DNA of 64,000 bases, from the NCBI GenBank assembly GCA_958295665.1, contig OY282560.1, positions 97,751,930 through 97,815,929 of the forward strand, given 5' to 3'. Below the pieces are notes generated by a model. The model did not search any database and had not been told where the DNA came from. It worked only from the letters and a program-made list of their open reading frames with translations. The DNA comes from Tipula vernalis. Its lineage: Eukaryota; Arthropoda; Insecta; Diptera; Tipulidae. Both the position numbers and the translations under genes were made by a program. Positions 62,345 to 64,000 of this stretch are shown in pieces; the first letter of the stretch is position 1; each line of letters begins with the position of its first letter.

Positions 62345-64000
62345 AGATAGGGGTCACCAATTTATTCATATGAATTGAGTGATTGATTTTATCAAATTCC
62401 TTTGAAAAGTCGGTATATACTACATTAAGTTACTGTCTGGAATCGAATCCCTTATGTAGTAGTTCACAAAAATTAAATTGTAACTGTTGTGATTCCAGCA
62501 AAAAAATTCATTTTGATAATTTGAAATGAAAGCGTTGAGATGGAAAAATAAACATTTCTGAACCATAGTTTCGGAGAAGGTTTAGAATGGAAGATAGAAT
62601 TATGATTAATTACAAGGATACGAATAAGGATTCGAGCATTTACGTCATTTTGACAAAGCTAATTGTTTTAAAATTAGAAGATATTTGAGTGGAATTTAGA
62701 AAAATGGGAGACGTTTCTACAAGGGGTAAATGAATCTAAAAAATATTGTACATCTTAAATAAGTCACTACACTTGAAAGTTAATACTGTTTTAACTGTAG
62801 TTCCCTTTTTTGGATTTCTTTTAACTTTTTCCTAAAATAACAGTCATTGTATTAAAAAATCACGACTGTTTAATAAAATTATGACTTTTCTTGACTGTTT
62901 AAATTAACATTAAGGATTGTAGTGACTGTCTGCTTTTTTAACACCTATACTATCCCAATGTTGCCAACTGGGAGACTTTTTACTACGGTTCTCGGTTAGG
63001 AATTTCTTCCTTAATGTGTCTTTATGTGAAAACGTGGCAACACACTGGGCACAGCATTACGAAAGGAAACGAAAGGACTAAGATACAAAATAGGTTTTAT
63101 AACAGGGGATATAAAGGTTTGGCAGTTTTGAATAATTATTGTATTTTTGGTATTGAGTCCGAAGGAAAAAAAGACTTTTTGTACTTATTGGTTTTTTCAA
63201 ATTAGAGTTCAAGGTTGTTCCTTCGAACTGTAAGTCTTAATGTACGTGTTGGTCTGAACAGGCCAGGCGTAAGTTCATAAAGCTCCGCCGAACACATGCC
63301 ATGAAAATAATAGTGGAACACTTATTATAAAACTCCATTTATGGGGGAAGAATCAAGGATAGAGGAAACGTTGAAATCTGAAAATTTGACCGATCCAAGA
63401 ATACTTAGTTTTTATCGTTAAACCAAACAAGTCAACAGATTTAAATTTGCCTACACTGGAACCACAAATCTCAAAAGATGGTGTGTCTTTTTTACCGGTG
63501 AAGATATAAAACTTGTTTGGATTGTATGAACCTTGTTTGCCTCAATCCATAACAGAATTGCAATCAAATCATGGTAGACTGAGCTTTCATAGCAAATCTT
63601 ACTGCAAGAATGTGGTTTTGTGATGAAGAAGTAGGAAGAGAAAAAGAAGAGGAGCGTGGGCCGTAATTAGCATCAGAATGAATTGGATTGAGAGTCGCGG
63701 GTATGTAATTACCTTGGTAATTACACATGAATTTAAAAAAATTTTAGGTGATGACGGGTTGCAAATATTTAATCTCTGTTCAATGGTATGCCCAACTTGA
63801 GACTAAATTATCTGAAAATTTTTCGACCGAGATTGACTTCGAATAAAAAATTGCTTGTTGTACTTAGAATCTTGCTTAGAATAGTTCATATTCAATTTAG
63901 TTAGTTTTTCTCAATTCCATATTCCTAGTGGTAAATCGTAAGCGTCTGTCTGAACTAATTTTATTACTGTTATTGGAAAATAACCAGCACAAAGAGGACT
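62345..64000. other. Unique AT-rich tail of the window
   Basis: Intron-like sequence beyond the transposon. It contains a perfect palindrome of 22 bases at 63704-63725 (arms TGTAATTACC, loop TT). The 63-codon frame at 63014-63205 has no recognisable features. No exon seen. Confidence 0.45.

Noticed and set aside
62445..62465. GAATCGAATCCC, a tRNA B-box-like word
   Set aside because: No A box or cloverleaf arms at the right distance.

Overview
This is non-coding-dominated nuclear DNA of an insect, most likely a higher fly (Diptera). It is very AT-rich, with long A/T homopolymers, TA and CA microsatellites, intron-type splice signals, and transposon remnants of the kinds common in flies: piggyBac, Penelope-like, a Tnp2-type DNA transposon and hairpin MITEs. 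Nothing points to a prokaryote, plasmid or virus. Almost all short open frames are chance frames in A/T-rich repeats.

The only convincing host coding sequence is one 137-base internal exon on the plus strand (55219-55355). It encodes the second half of a WW domain plus a Gln/Ala-rich linker and best fits the Hippo-pathway co-activator Yorkie/YAP. I found no exon for the first half of that domain, so the 55 kb to the left is probably one giant intron and the 8.6 kb to the right the start of the next.

The putative intron alternates between two kinds of sequence. Islands of non-repetitive AT-rich DNA lie at roughly 0.8-2.8, 8.4-9.5, 13.7-15.0, 20.0-22.5, 34.5-36.0, 41.2-43.5 and 54.0-55.4 kb. 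Between them lie blocks of diverged repeats, each block with its own motif: 3-5.3, 5.3-8.4, 15.4-17.9, 18.3-20.0, 22.5-29.0, 30.7-34.5, 36.0-39.2, 43.5-52.9, 53.0-54.0 and 57.7-60.7 kb. Several blocks look strongly skewed between G and C.

Set into this are mobile and retrocopied sequences. A foldback element built of 174-bp tandem repeats lies at 10143-11026. Four hairpin/MITE insertions lie at 11135-11471, 15093-15249, 23595-24007 and about 46186-46323; three of these have a recognisable empty site in a neighbouring repeat copy. A broken Aurora-B-type kinase copy lies at 29905-30448 on the minus strand. A degenerate piggyBac lies at 50334-52185 inside a repeat array. A Tnp2-type DNA transposon (55924-62344, minus) was split by a 4.2-kb insertion flanked by an exact 14-bp duplication; a Penelope-like fragment and A/T arrays lie inside that insertion.

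No tRNA, rRNA, CRISPR array, operon or origin was recognised. All calls come from reading the sequence and from remembered family motifs; no search was run.
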